Shown one piece after another: positions 9,015 through 17,622 of a stretch of 64,000 nucleotides of DNA. A model generated the notes under the pieces. That model was not told the DNA's origin and searched no databases. It saw only the letters and a program-made list of their open reading frames with translations. A program made the position numbers and the translations under genes. The stretch's first letter is position 1, and the number at the start of each line of letters is the position of its first letter. This DNA comes from Edwardsiella anguillarum ET080813. Lineage in GTDB: Bacteria; Pseudomonadota; Gammaproteobacteria; Enterobacterales; Enterobacteriaceae. The DNA is taken from contig NZ_CP006664.1 in the NCBI RefSeq assembly GCF_000264765.2, positions 806,001 to 870,000 on the forward strand. Direction: 5' to 3'.

Positions 9015-9293
9015 ATGGATTACGAGACGAAATCAGAGTTAGACCAAATAAAAATAATGATGGTTGTCAGAGAGCAGGCCGTTAGCCTTATATTTCACAA
9101 CATAGTAAAAACAATTGAGCGTATCGACCCATCAGGCCATCTGGTAAGGGAGCTCAAGAGCGACATCAACAATTCACTAACATCATTGCATCACGGTAAT
9201 GATTTAAAGACATTCATTAACAGGCTAATGGATTATCCAGAAGGAACATCCTCTGGATTTCTGGTTAAAGATAAAAAAAGTTTTCTGGACTGA
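9015..9293 (+). CDS. Hypothetical small protein (92 aa), accessory gene
   Basis: It begins MDYETKSELDQIKIMMVVRE and is soluble and helical with no known motif. A good ribosome site, GGGAGG, lies 5 bases before the ATG. It is AT-rich and points against the surrounding minus-strand genes, so it probably has its own promoter and is an accessory (moron) gene. Confidence 0.55.
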   Translation: MDYETKSELDQIKIMMVVREQAVSLIFHNIVKTIERIDPSGHLVRELKSDINNSLTSLHHGNDLKTFINRLMDYPEGTSSGFLVKDKKSFLD

Positions 9294-9380
9294 GCGATGA
9301 CCTATCGCTTATTGACAAACCAAACCCACGATGCGCGCCCATCGGCATCGTTTTAATCGTATACCAGCACTGCTACGGAC

Positions 9381-9410
9381 AAAAACGAAAAACCCGCTCA
9401 ATGGCGGGTT
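9381..9410 (-). terminator. Rho-independent terminator after the Q-like gene
   Basis: On the minus strand AACCCGC and GCGGGTT pair around a six-base loop and are followed by a T-rich run. It lies downstream of the Q-like gene and before the lysis genes, where a Q-type antiterminator would be expected to act. Confidence 0.7.
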
Positions 9411-9498
9411 AATCAAATTCGTTTCGCTTTTGCTGTCTGCCGAGCCGGCGCAGCTTCGCTAAGCGTATATCAAAATACTAACTTTTTCGGTAAGAATG

Positions 9499-10035
9499 TC
9501 AACTGTCTTTTTTTAACGCATCCCGCAGCGGCTTAAACAGCGCAAACTCAGCAGCCGCTAACCACGCATTCACCCGGTTCTGATGCGTTCTCAGGCACGC
9601 GCTAGGGTCTTTCTCATGCCGCTCTACAGCAATCTGATAGCAGCTCTTCCGATGGCAATAATGATCCTTGATTACCCTCAACTGGCCCGTACCTAACACC
9701 CTTGCAATCACTCCATCAATCACCACCCCCTCATCATCGCTCAGGAATAAAAGGCTACTGGCAGCGCGATCGCCTTTGATGCAGTCGAAAATGGCCTGCA
9801 ATTCTTCACTCGTTATTCCTGAACGCACCAGCTGCCGCTTGGCCCTCAGCAATGCTGCTTTTGAGATCGTAGGGTCACAAATCAGCTTTGACAGAATACC
9901 AGCAGCCCCTTGGTTACGTCTTACCAGCGCCCAGCGACCCCACATACGCAGGCGCCCCTGCAGCCACACCCGATCCAGAGTCCGCAGTTTCAAATCACTA
10001 CCATTGGCCGTAGCCACACAATCAGGATAAAACAT
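9499..10035 (-). CDS. Antitermination protein Q-like (DUF1133)
   Basis: This 178-residue protein is the last gene of the minus-strand early operon, directly before a terminator and the lysis genes, the place of the late antiterminator Q in lambdoid phages. The segments LDRVWLQGRLRMWGRWA and DHYCHRKSCYQIAVERH match the DUF1133 family that occupies this place. TGTGTGGAGATA precedes the start. Function is inferred from family and position. Confidence 0.75.
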   Translation of the reverse strand: MFYPDCVATANGSDLKLRTLDRVWLQGRLRMWGRWALVRRNQGAAGILSKLICDPTISKAALLRAKRQLVRSGITSEELQAIFDCIKGDRAASSLLFLSDDEGVVIDGVIARVLGTGQLRVIKDHYCHRKSCYQIAVERHEKDPSACLRTHQNRVNAWLAAAEFALFKPLRDALKKDS

Positions 10036-10051
10036 CAGCTATCTCCACACA

Positions 10052-11095
10052 TTAAGCTGTAAAAATTGCGCCGATACCCAGCGCCCTATTGAGGAATTGC
10101 ACTAGCAGCTCTATCTGGCTGCCGTGCTGCCGCTCCCAGGTACTGACGTCCCGGTGCAGCTCGTCGTGACACCGCCGGCATAGCGGGATCACATACAGGT
10201 CATGGGTCTTGGTTCCGACACCACCCAACCCTAGACCTGAATTGATGATGTGATGCGGATCGTCAGCAGAACTACCGCACCCACTGCACTGCTGAATCTT
10301 CACCCAGCGCAAATATGTCGGGCACTCCCAGCGCTGCAGCTTGGGGCGCAGCATAAAGCCTGCCGCCGGTGCTTCATCCGCCGCCAGCTTGATCACCGGC
10401 TTCATTTTCTCCTGGGGGATGGAGGCTTCCGCCGCCTTCACCTTGGCAGCCAGAACCCCCTGAGCCGTTGGCCGATCCGGGATGATGGTTGACTCGCTCA
10501 TCACGCCAGTGATCTCCTCCGGCTCTACGCCAGTGATCCGGCGCGCAATGCCTCCGGGGATCAGGTCAGTGACACCGAACTCCAAGGCCCACCAACACAG
10601 CTCTGGCTCAGTCAACTGATGCCCTTCCGGCATCTTGAGCCCACGGCGGGCAGACTCGATCACCCACTCAGCACGGTTTTTCTCGCACAGCTCTATAAAC
10701 AACTTGCCATCAGTACCGCGCATGGCGTTGTCGCAGGTCCAACACAGCCTGGCTCCACCATGCTCGCCATCGGTATTGGTCAGCTGTATGTCGTGGTATC
10801 CATCGCGCACACCTTTCCACTGGCAGTAGTGGAAATTTTCCAAATATTCCGAAAAGTTCATGTACAGGCCCGCAGCTTTCTGCACGCGCTCATGTGCAAA
10901 GAAGGGACGCCACACCGGATCCGCCGCGATTAGCTGCTCAGACACCAGTTCGCCGGCGGGGCTGTCATGAAATGCCGCGGGTACATCGGCCAGCATCACG
11001 CGCTGGCCATCGGTGAAACGGCGCGTCAGTTTTCCGGTTTTCAGCAGGACAACGCCAGCACTCCGCTGCGGGTACGCGGTAAACAGCATGCGCAT
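10052..11095 (-). CDS. DUF968 (YdfU-like) protein with C-terminal HNH-like zinc motif
   Basis: This is a 347-residue protein of the DUF968 family, common in the nin-like regions of lambdoid prophages (YdfU of Qin in E. coli). The N-terminal half contains LCWTCDN. The C-terminal domain, about residues 265-320, has CSGCGSSADDPHHIINSG and LCRRCHDELHRD, i.e. two Cys pairs and an HH pair like an HNH nuclease. A role in recombination or DNA processing is likely but unproven. Confidence 0.75.
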   Translation of the reverse strand: MRMLFTAYPQRSAGVVLLKTGKLTRRFTDGQRVMLADVPAAFHDSPAGELVSEQLIAADPVWRPFFAHERVQKAAGLYMNFSEYLENFHYCQWKGVRDGYHDIQLTNTDGEHGGARLCWTCDNAMRGTDGKLFIELCEKNRAEWVIESARRGLKMPEGHQLTEPELCWWALEFGVTDLIPGGIARRITGVEPEEITGVMSESTIIPDRPTAQGVLAAKVKAAEASIPQEKMKPVIKLAADEAPAAGFMLRPKLQRWECPTYLRWVKIQQCSGCGSSADDPHHIINSGLGLGGVGTKTHDLYVIPLCRRCHDELHRDVSTWERQHGSQIELLVQFLNRALGIGAIFTA

Positions 11096-11310
11096 TACGC
11101 TGTCTCCCGAATCCGAATACCACGAGCAGTACCGCGGATCAGCTCAATGGCGCCACTGCGGCTCAGCGCCTTGAGGTGATCCTCTGCGGCGTTAGGTGAG
11201 CGGAAGCCAATCCCCCTGGCAATCTCCGCACGCGTTGGAGGGAAACCGTTAGCAGCGATAAAATCACTGATAAAGCTCAACACACCTTCCTGCTTCTTAG
11301 TCAGCACCAT
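11095..11310 (-). CDS. LexA-DNA-binding-domain-like protein (71 aa)
   Basis: It resembles the winged-helix N-terminal domain of LexA alone: [47 protein letters not shown] contains the recognition helix. There is no S24 peptidase half. The start is taken at 11310, overlapping the KilA-N stop, and its stop overlaps the DUF968 start. Probably a small regulator. Confidence 0.75.
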   Translation of the reverse strand: MVLTKKQEGVLSFISDFIAANGFPPTRAEIARGIGFRSPNAAEDHLKALSRSGAIELIRGTARGIRIRETA

Positions 11311-12125
11311 CACGCCTGCGCCTCCATCATCATCAGCTTGAGCAGGTCGCCCGCCCTGGAGTCAAAGAAGTGTGGTTGCGTCTCGCGCGGGTTGTTCGGG
11401 CTCGTGATGTTCTTCCCGTACTGGCAGCCCCGCGCTGTTACTGCCCAGAACGCCTTAACGCCATTCTTGGCCTTAGCTGAGCAGCTAGGGCGCTCACAGT
11501 GCTGAACGATGCCTAACTGCACCAGGCGCCGGTATGCGGCCGGTGTCGATATGGGAATGTTGTGACGCTTCAAAATGGCAGTGAGTGAGCTTGTCGGCCT
11601 GCTTGACCCATCGGCGGCATCTGATGGGGCATCGATGGCATAGGCCGGCATCAACTCAGGAATGCCAACGAACTGCTGCAGTTTCTGGTAACCGGCCAGT
11701 TTAGAGGAATTGGAGAGATTGAGGGTCTTGGCTGCAGACTCCAAGATCATGATACCCGCCTGCACCTTATCGGCAGCGCAGTTATCCCTGGCAGCAGACT
11801 GTATCGCGTCAAATGTGCGAATAACTTTTAGATTAAACGCTGCGCTGATCCACATGGCATACGCGTAGACAAGCTCCTTGCACGCATATGTACCACGGTT
11901 GTCACCGCCATTTATTACGCTAGTAGGTTGATTATCCAGCACTCCTGTAATCTCAGGAGTGGCGATTATTTCTCCGATAAGCTCTTTGGTCTGCGCCAGA
12001 GCCAGCCAGTTTGTGGGCTGGTGACGCTTTTCGCCACCGGCTGCCCGGTGCAAGTCGTTTAAGCAGAAACGTCCACCAACATCCTGACGAACGCAGATAC
12101 CATCAATCGAGATCAATTGACTCAT
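11310..12125 (-). CDS. KilA-N domain protein
   Basis: This 271-residue protein has an N-terminal KilA-N DNA-binding domain at about residues 1-105: [54 protein letters not shown]. The C-terminal half ends in a winged-helix-like part ([20 protein letters not shown]). The start at 12125 is chosen for GGAGGT five bases upstream. Such proteins are common early regulators in prophages. Confidence 0.82.
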   Translation of the reverse strand: MSQLISIDGICVRQDVGGRFCLNDLHRAAGGEKRHQPTNWLALAQTKELIGEIIATPEITGVLDNQPTSVINGGDNRGTYACKELVYAYAMWISAAFNLKVIRTFDAIQSAARDNCAADKVQAGIMILESAAKTLNLSNSSKLAGYQKLQQFVGIPELMPAYAIDAPSDAADGSSRPTSSLTAILKRHNIPISTPAAYRRLVQLGIVQHCERPSCSAKAKNGVKAFWAVTARGCQYGKNITSPNNPRETQPHFFDSRAGDLLKLMMMEAQA

Positions 12126-12280
12126 CACTACCTCCACACAGTTGATTGTCCCCACATACCCCGGCATGGCTATGCGGTCTGTCTATTCTACTGGATATTA
12201 AAACAGCCCGCATGAAAATCTTTTTGTTATATAAGGCATTACAAATAAAATGAAAAATCATGATTGGCATAATTGGCATA

Positions 12281-12676
12281 CTATTTGCTCGTAAGCTTCT
12301 TAGGTAACGATAAGATTTGCTGTACCGTGATCTCTACACAGCCGCCCTTTACCACTTCGCCGAACTCGGCCGTCAACCGCTTGACCTGACTATCGTCATG
12401 CCAGATGCCGATCTTCGTCATGGAGTCCAACGGTGCTTTGAAAAAATTATCCAGATCACGGCGGGCGCGGGTCGGCGGGTACAGGACAACATGCACAGAC
12501 AGATCACCGGCCATCGGCACCGGATAGCGGCGCAGCTGCTCCAGAACGCGGGCTCGGCATTCGGTGTGGAATGCTCGCCCTTTGGCGCTAACTAAGTGGC
12601 GGCCAGCAAGCGGCCCCCGCGAGGGGGCACGCCAGTAAGTGTTAACGCTAGGTGGAAACGGAAGGTACAGCCTCAC
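12281..12676 (-). CDS. rusA: RusA-like Holliday junction resolvase
   Basis: This 131-residue protein resolves four-way DNA junctions. The RusA signature acidic residues are present in ARRDLDNFFKAPLDSM and WHDDSQVKRL, and the start RLYLPFPPSVNTYWR is typical. The start is a GTG at 12676 with AAGGAG upstream; it overlaps the Dam gene stop (GTGA). A longer open frame upstream would contain a Dam-frame shadow. The symbol follows the E. coli DLP12 homologue. Confidence 0.87.
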   Translation of the reverse strand: MRLYLPFPPSVNTYWRAPSRGPLAGRHLVSAKGRAFHTECRARVLEQLRRYPVPMAGDLSVHVVLYPPTRARRDLDNFFKAPLDSMTKIGIWHDDSQVKRLTAEFGEVVKGGCVEITVQQILSLPKKLTSK

Positions 12677-13200
12677 GCCGCACTCCTTACTGGACGGCCT
12701 ATAGCCTCCAGCGTGGATTTTGAGACCGTAGTAATACGATGCTGGGGCGTGGTGAACGGGCGCCAAATCAGGATCATTGATCCCTTGCTATTCCCCTTCT
12801 GCTCTGCCCCGGTCACAGCGTGGACAAAGTTGACACGGCCACCGGTGATAACCCTCACCTCATCGACCGTTTTCAGCGCATCACTGAACCAACCCACACT
12901 CATATCCTCCGGGACAAGCATCACTATCGTCTGGATCTGCCGATCGCTCTGCTCTGCCGCTTTAGCGACCCAAGGCCCGATCTTGCTGTACGGCGGATTA
13001 CACCAGATAGCTCCCGCGCTCTCCCACTCACATCCCAGGGCGTTGTCTACCTCGGTCAGATATTTAACACACAGGGCGTTGCTCTCTGACGCCGCTGCAT
13101 CCAGCCAGAAGCCGAACTCGAGATCTAACGCATCGAATAACCATAGCGGGGTCTGCCAGCAGTCCTTGGCCTCTGCCGGGGTATTGGATTTAACGCTCAC
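12673..13200 (-). CDS. Phage DNA N6-adenine methyltransferase
   Basis: This 175-residue Dam-like enzyme of the DNA_N6_DMT family has WCNPPYSKIGPWV, where NPPY is the adenine-methylase catalytic motif, and LVPEDMSVGWF. It probably methylates phage DNA against restriction or alters regulation. The start is taken as the GTG at 13200, which overlaps the upstream stop (GTGA) and follows GGGAG; an in-frame ATG at 13218 lies inside the upstream gene. Confidence 0.87.
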   Translation of the reverse strand: MSVKSNTPAEAKDCWQTPLWLFDALDLEFGFWLDAAASESNALCVKYLTEVDNALGCEWESAGAIWCNPPYSKIGPWVAKAAEQSDRQIQTIVMLVPEDMSVGWFSDALKTVDEVRVITGGRVNFVHAVTGAEQKGNSKGSMILIWRPFTTPQHRITTVSKSTLEAIGRPVRSAA

Positions 13201-13439
13201 AGCACGCTCCCTACGCAATTGTCATAGTCCATACGCGAATCACCGCTGACACGCTGGGAGCAACGCACACGGCGCGATAGCTCGTTACGGCGCTCCACAA
13301 CACCACCGATCTGTGACGCACTGGCGCACATGGCCGCCGCGGTCAGCTCAGTGATCGCCCTACGGTAAAACCCACGCGATGCCAACGCCTCCGCACGCTC
13401 GCAATGTGCTGTGGCCATAACTGAATTTTTCATGCTCAC
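13197..13439 (-). CDS. Small PerC/ANR-like regulator-type protein (80 aa)
   Basis: The segment HCERAEALASRGFYRRAITELTAAAMCA followed by VERRNELSRRV has the helical pattern of the PerC and ANR families of small regulators that are frequent in enterobacterial prophages. The start is a GTG at 13439 overlapping the P gene stop, with AAGGGG upstream; the ATG at 13433 is an alternative. Family assignment is by pattern only. Confidence 0.55.
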   Translation of the reverse strand: MSMKNSVMATAHCERAEALASRGFYRRAITELTAAAMCASASQIGGVVERRNELSRRVRCSQRVSGDSRMDYDNCVGSVL

Positions 13440-14173
13440 GCTGCCCCCTTACCTGTATTACCAAGTACCTGCTGGCGAATGCTAGCCAACGCAGCCAGCC
13501 CGATTGATTTGTAATGCTCCGAGTTCCCGGCTAGCTCTGCGGCTGTTTTTGGCCGGCGATTATCGGCAATGCGGGCGACTGGATTCGGGATGGTCTTACC
13601 TTTCGCGATATCACGCGCCCAGACGGCGAGCTTAGATTTGATGGACTTCATCACCTCAACGTCGGTGTAGTTGTACTGCTGCATCAGGCGACGCACATCC
13701 AACACGATCCAGTACATAACCGGATGCGGCCAGGGGTATGTCTCCGGGGACTGATAGCGACCGCGTTCTGCGGCATACCGCTTGAACTCATCAAAAATAT
13801 CCGCCGCCGCCGGCAACCCAACCGCTGAAACCATCCCATCACGGCACCAGGCGATAAACTTTCCGCAGCTCGGCCAGAAGTCCGTCTCCTGCTGGCGCGC
13901 AATACGCATACCGGCGCGGACCTGCTCGACTGTCGTGATCCCGTTCTCGGCAAATGCCAAGATCCACTGGCGTTTAGTCGCCGCTTCGGCGGATGGGTCA
14001 GCCATCACCGTATGCCTGGCCGCCGGGAAGATCTGAACCAGGTTGTCAAACAGCACATCAACCAGCTGCTGGGCGTCGGAGTTTACTACTCGGCGTTGGC
14101 TAACATCACCACTGGCCATAGTCGCCAGCGCGCCACCATCGCGATTTTTGATTACCGTGGCTAAATCTTTCAT
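13436..14173 (-). CDS. Phage replication protein P
   Basis: This 245-residue protein corresponds to the lambda P-type loader, which brings the host DnaB helicase to the origin. Family-like segments are VDVLFDNLVQIFPAARH, RQWILAFAENGITTVEQVRAGMRIAR and FWPSCGKFIAWCRDG. The start ATG at 14173 overlaps the O gene stop (ATGA) and has GGGAGA upstream. Gene order O-P is as in lambdoid phages. Confidence 0.88.
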   Translation of the reverse strand: MKDLATVIKNRDGGALATMASGDVSQRRVVNSDAQQLVDVLFDNLVQIFPAARHTVMADPSAEAATKRQWILAFAENGITTVEQVRAGMRIARQQETDFWPSCGKFIAWCRDGMVSAVGLPAAADIFDEFKRYAAERGRYQSPETYPWPHPVMYWIVLDVRRLMQQYNYTDVEVMKSIKSKLAVWARDIAKGKTIPNPVARIADNRRPKTAAELAGNSEHYKSIGLAALASIRQQVLGNTGKGAA

Positions 14174-15111
14174 AGCGTACTCTCCCAACCTTCCGGGCTA
14201 TTCCAGTGTGGTCCAGTAGACGCGCCGAACGGCGATGCACTCCCGCGATTCCAGGAGTTACCGCAACGCGACGGTCGGCCAGCATTGGCCCAGTTAGTCG
14301 CCTTCACAACGCGCTCATCGAATCTCGATGCTCTAAAAATCGTGGTTGGGCAGAGATGCTCTCGCATTTCAGGATCTGCGCCCCACATCTCGGACAGGTA
14401 GTCCATGACTAACCGGCAATCATCAACGGTGAAACCCTCACGCAAGCGAGCCGCAATCTGCTTGGACGCAATCGTCCCTTTGCGGAATCCAAGCGGCTTT
14501 GGCTTGCCCAGCTTGTCGGCCAGGGTGGCGATGTTTTGGTTCAGGTGGTCAATCAGGATTGATACCTGTTCGGCCATCCCCTCCCCCTGGGGGGCTAGGG
14601 GGGTAGATCTTTTATCTTTTAGGTTCCTGATAGATTCCGGATCCCGTTTTTGGGGGTCTTTCCCTCCAAAATTGGGTGTCTTTCCCTGTGTAACGCTACC
14701 GTTTTCGGGTGTCTTTACATCTGAAACACACCCGTTTTCGGTAATGTTCCCGTTTTTGGGTGTCTTTGCTTTTTTAACAGTACCGTTTTTGGGTGTCTTT
14801 AAAGATTCCCGTTTTTGGGTGTGTTTCGAATCCTCATAGCTCTCGGACACTCCCACCAGGCGATAGACGATAACTTGCCGGGTGGCGCCACGGCGTTCTC
14901 CGGTATCCTCAATCAGCCCCAACTCAACCAGGTGCTTCAGGCTTGACTGCACTGTCTTTACGTTCAACTCGGTGGCATCAGCCAAGGCAGCAATAGACGG
15001 GTACGCACAAAGATCCGCACCGCACATGTCAGCCAGCCAGGTTAGAACCGCCTTGGATGATGAGCGTCCCGTCTTGATGGGCTTGGCCCACCGCATCGCA
15101 TCAATGCTCAC
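14170..15111 (-). CDS. Phage replication initiation protein O
   Basis: This 313-residue protein binds the iterons of the phage origin. The N-terminal winged-helix domain (SSKAVLTWLADMCG, YPSIAALADATELNVKTVQSSLKHLVELGLIED) is followed by a low-complexity linker at about residues 95-155 rich in the repeat KTPKNG, which is coded by the iterons themselves, and a C-terminal phage replication domain (GFRKGTIASKQIAARLREGFTVDD, MWGADPEMREHLCPTTIF). This O-with-internal-origin layout matches lambda. Confidence 0.9.
   Translation of the reverse strand: MSIDAMRWAKPIKTGRSSSKAVLTWLADMCGADLCAYPSIAALADATELNVKTVQSSLKHLVELGLIEDTGERRGATRQVIVYRLVGVSESYEDSKHTQKRESLKTPKNGTVKKAKTPKNGNITENGCVSDVKTPENGSVTQGKTPNFGGKDPQKRDPESIRNLKDKRSTPLAPQGEGMAEQVSILIDHLNQNIATLADKLGKPKPLGFRKGTIASKQIAARLREGFTVDDCRLVMDYLSEMWGADPEMREHLCPTTIFRASRFDERVVKATNWANAGRPSRCGNSWNRGSASPFGASTGPHWNSPEGWESTL
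14643..14826. repeat. Phage replication origin iterons inside the O gene
   Basis: Seven copies or near-copies of CCGTTTTTGGGTGTCTTT lie at 14643, 14671 (shortened), 14699, 14731 (divergent), 14749, 14783 and 14808. All point the same way. Lambda-type phages carry O-binding iterons at this place inside O, so this is the likely origin of replication. Confidence 0.85.
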
Positions 15112-15284
15112 GCTAACCTCCGAAAACTGGCGTTAAATACGATCAGGGCCGCGTTAATCGTCCAGCCATAGTCGGGTTCTAACTGATAGGTGACCAGTTG
15201 TCTTTCTGTGCATGTCGAAACTACACGCACGCCATTGCCATAGCGATCTATGTACAGATGGCCAACCCTCGGAAACTTAGCCAT
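15108..15284 (-). CDS. DUF4222 small phage protein
   Basis: This 58-residue protein begins MAKFPRVGHLYIDRYGNGVRVV, the opening of the DUF4222 family found before the O gene in many enterobacterial prophages. The start is chosen at 15284 because GGAGGG precedes it and it overlaps the upstream gene. Function is unknown. Confidence 0.68.
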   Translation of the reverse strand: MAKFPRVGHLYIDRYGNGVRVVSTCTERQLVTYQLEPDYGWTINAALIVFNASFRRLA

Positions 15285-15474
15285 GCGCCCTCCCGTTCCC
15301 GTAAAACTCGCCCCATGCCGCATCAACCGCTGCACGACCGACTACCAAACCCCGGCGAGGTTGGTTGTTGCCTGACCGATTAGACGCCGCTACGATTTGC
15401 TCATAGCTCAGGCGGCCACCGACGATCCGGCACCGAAATTGCGTTGATGGTCTGTTTTGGCTTAAAATGTTCAT
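15277..15474 (-). CDS. Hypothetical early phage protein (65 aa)
   Basis: It starts MNILSQNRPSTQFRCRIVGG after TGTGTGGAG and ends overlapping the DUF4222 start by 8 bases. It is basic, with RRGLVVGRAAVDAAWGEFYG near the C-terminus. I do not recognise the family. Confidence 0.55.
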   Translation of the reverse strand: MNILSQNRPSTQFRCRIVGGRLSYEQIVAASNRSGNNQPRRGLVVGRAAVDAAWGEFYGNGRAHG

Positions 15475-15478
15475 GCGT

Positions 15479-16009
15479 TTAATCTCCACACAGAGTTTTA
15501 TGCGCAGGCGCACTGGGACGGCATTCCCGGTGCGCCACCCATACCGCTGAGTCATCAGCAATCGCAGCACCATTCAGAGCCATGAACGCGAAGAAGCCAT
15601 ACGCGTGATGGCGCATCTTCTTCCAGAACAACGTCGTCAACTCCTGCTTCTCATCACTACAGATCACCCCATCAGCGACACCCTCTACCTTTGCTTTGGC
15701 CAACTCGCCATCGGCTACCATTTCCCGCATGGAATGCTCGTAAAGCTCCACGTTGTCGATCTGCTCCAATACGGGGATATCAACCAGCAACTTTCCCCGG
15801 CGGGCAGCGTGGTACTCGGCCAGCAGTGACGTCCCGGATAAATCTTCCATCTGCTCAAGCTCGATGAGCGTGAAGAAGCGGCTAGCGCACTTCTGATCCA
15901 GGTGATTGCGGAACGCGTCATAGGTCATACCCAGCTGTATGGCCATCGCCTTCTGGCCTCCTGGATACGCCTTGCACATTTCTTTGATCGTTGTCTTAAT
16001 GTCCACCAT
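15479..16009 (-). CDS. YmfL-family putative regulatory protein
   Basis: This 176-residue protein lies where cII lies in lambda. The N-terminus VDIKTTIKEMCKAYPGGQKAMAIQLGMTYDAFRNHLDQK holds a helix-turn-helix, followed by FFTLIELEQMEDLSG, as in YmfL of the e14 prophage. The start at 16009 follows AAAGGA. The exact role is unknown; an early-gene activator is plausible. Confidence 0.75.
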   Translation of the reverse strand: MVDIKTTIKEMCKAYPGGQKAMAIQLGMTYDAFRNHLDQKCASRFFTLIELEQMEDLSGTSLLAEYHAARRGKLLVDIPVLEQIDNVELYEHSMREMVADGELAKAKVEGVADGVICSDEKQELTTLFWKKMRHHAYGFFAFMALNGAAIADDSAVWVAHRECRPSAPAHKTLCGD

Positions 16010-16065
16010 CTCTTTTGTCCTTTGGTAGGTGCGTTGTTTTATCGATTGCAACTAAACTGAAATCA

Positions 16066-16269
16066 TCATGTTCTGTTCGGGTAGATGTCAGGGCGAAGCT
16101 CGCTTTTGGATACCTTCCCGCGAGTAACGTCCTCTAGACGTTGAGCAAGAGAGAATCCGGCTTTCTTGTGCCCCTTAAAGACAAGGCGCAGATAGCCAGC
16201 GCTGCTGCCAACCTGCTTAGCAAGATCGGCTTTTTGGTCAGTAGTAAGAGTGTTCCAATAATCAGACAT
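16066..16269 (-). CDS. Cro-like repressor (YdaS/DicC type)
   Basis: This 67-residue helix-turn-helix protein (LTTDQKADLAKQVGSSAGYLRLVF) is divergent from cI. The start at 16269 follows AGGAGGT; an operator (16272-16288) covers this ribosome site. It should act as Cro, competing with CI at the shared operators and opening the early minus-strand operon. Confidence 0.85.
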   Translation of the reverse strand: MSDYWNTLTTDQKADLAKQVGSSAGYLRLVFKGHKKAGFSLAQRLEDVTRGKVSKSELRPDIYPNRT

Positions 16270-16271
16270 AG

Positions 16272-16338
16272 TGTACCTCCTGGATACATTATGCACCTTT
16301 ACGATGAACCTGCAAGACACTTGTACCTATTTGGTACA
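16272..16338. promoter_or_regulatory. cI-cro operators
   Basis: TGTACCTATTTGGTACA (16322-16338) is a perfect palindrome with a 5-base spacer. TGTACCTCCTGGATACA (16272-16288) is a close copy. A weak third match starts at 16292, 20 bases from the second. Two more copies lie at 17078 and 17098. Confidence 0.82.
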
Positions 16339-16356
16339 GGATGTCTAATAGGAACC

Positions 16357-17025
16357 ATGAAAACTAACGATGAAATCAGGCGAGAAAACGCCCGTAGTCT
16401 CAGAGATAGTTCCGGCGGGAATAAATTTTTCGCGGGGATCATCGATAGAGAACCTACGCAGATAAGCCGCATCATTGGAAAGAATCCCTCTAAAAACATT
16501 GGGGATGATTTGGCTCGTCATATAGAGAAGTGCTTTTCTTTACCAGCAGGCTGGTTAGATCAAGAGCATGTATCGTCAACGTCATGTAAAATAAAAGAAG
16601 TTTCAGATACAGAGTTAAACATACACTTAGTACCTGTCATCTCTTGGGTGCAAGCAGGCGCATGGAAAGAGATGGGGTTTTCTGAGGTCGATTTGAGTAG
16701 CGTAGACCATTACCCTTGCCCAGTACCTTGTGGGCCAATGACATACATCCTGAGGGTCATCGGCGACTCAATGATCGAAGAGTACCGCCCTGGAGAGATG
16801 ATTTTTGTAGATCCAGAAGTCCCGCCTGAACATGGGGACGATGTAGTCGCTCTCATGCTGGATAGCGGAGAAACGACGTTTAAAAGGCTTATAGAAGATG
16901 GTGGGAAAAGATATCTAAAAGCCTTAAACAAGGACTGGCCAGAGCCATACCTTCCAATAAATGGCAATTGCTCCATCATTGGAACTGTAATATTTTCAGG
17001 AAAACCAAGAAGATACGCAGTGTAA
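16357..17025 (+). CDS. CI-like prophage repressor (S24 peptidase)
   Basis: This 222-residue repressor maintains lysogeny. It has an N-terminal DNA-binding region (about residues 1-65) and a C-terminal LexA/S24 self-cleaving domain. The self-cleavage site is Ala100-Gly101 in WVQAGAW, the nucleophile is Ser138 in GDSM and the base is Lys176 in TTFKRL, so induction by RecA is expected. The start at 16357 excludes an upstream open frame that reads through cro. A terminator follows at 17044. Confidence 0.92.
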   Translation: MKTNDEIRRENARSLRDSSGGNKFFAGIIDREPTQISRIIGKNPSKNIGDDLARHIEKCFSLPAGWLDQEHVSSTSCKIKEVSDTELNIHLVPVISWVQAGAWKEMGFSEVDLSSVDHYPCPVPCGPMTYILRVIGDSMIEEYRPGEMIFVDPEVPPEHGDDVVALMLDSGETTFKRLIEDGGKRYLKALNKDWPEPYLPINGNCSIIGTVIFSGKPRRYAV

Positions 17026-17043
17026 AAAATCAAAAATTAAACC

Positions 17044-17070
17044 AGGCCCGCAATGCGGGTCTTTTTTTTA
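17044..17070 (+). terminator. Terminator after cI
   Basis: The stem CCCGC-AAT-GCGGG is followed by TCTTTTTTTT. It separates cI from the early plus-strand promoter at 17071. Confidence 0.82.
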
Positions 17071-17114
17071 TTGACAATGTACCCATGCGGTACATAATGT
17101 ACTCATAAGATACA
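17071..17114 (+). promoter_or_regulatory. Early plus-strand promoter with two repressor operators
   Basis: TTGACA at 17071-17076 and CATAAT at 17093-17098 form a promoter with a 16-base spacer. Operators TGTACCCATGCGGTACA (17078-17094) and TGTACTCATAAGATACA (17098-17114) cover it, 20 bases (two helical turns) apart. CI should silence the plus-strand early genes here. Confidence 0.8.
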
Positions 17115-17154
17115 CGAACGGATAGTAACAACGATGTGAAGATGAGGAGGCGTT

Positions 17155-17622
17155 ATGCCACGCTTAGTCGGCACAGCAACATCGATAAAGTTTTGGGAGA
17201 TGGTTGAGGCAAAAGCCAGAATTGCGATCTGCTCCATTAAGTACGGTGAACTCTCTGGTAATGATGTTGCCGCGTTGCATTCAGAGTGTATTGCTGATCT
17301 AAAAAGCAATATTGACATGGAAGAGCATGCCAAAGCATATGGTGAATTTTTGCACGGTGTCGATAAAGATATTACACATGGTAGAGTTATTGAGCTTCGC
17401 ATTAATAACTCGCCGCTTGCAATGTTAAAAACTAATAGTGCTGTGGCGGCTGACTATCTGTTGTTCCTGGAAGGAGTCATCAAAGCCCTCCTGAGTGATC
17501 GTGAGAGCCTCGAACGAGAAGCAAATAAAAGTGGCCGCACTATCAATGGGCACGGGTTTAGTTTTATCGGCTCAGTGGATATCCCACAGATCGCGGATGA
17601 ACAAATCAACTCTGATCTGTGA
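17155..17622 (+). CDS. First gene of the plus-strand early operon, unknown function
   Basis: This 155-residue protein starts MPRLVGTATSIKFWEMVEAK after GAGGAGG. It is soluble and helical; no family recognised. It stands directly behind the CI-controlled promoter, so it should be made early on induction. Confidence 0.68.
   Translation: MPRLVGTATSIKFWEMVEAKARIAICSIKYGELSGNDVAALHSECIADLKSNIDMEEHAKAYGEFLHGVDKDITHGRVIELRINNSPLAMLKTNSAVAADYLLFLEGVIKALLSDRESLEREANKSGRTINGHGFSFIGSVDIPQIADEQINSDL

Noticed and set aside
14643-14826. Possible CRISPR array
   Set aside because: Spacing between repeats is irregular, the repeats lie inside the O gene, and there are no cas genes; these are iterons.
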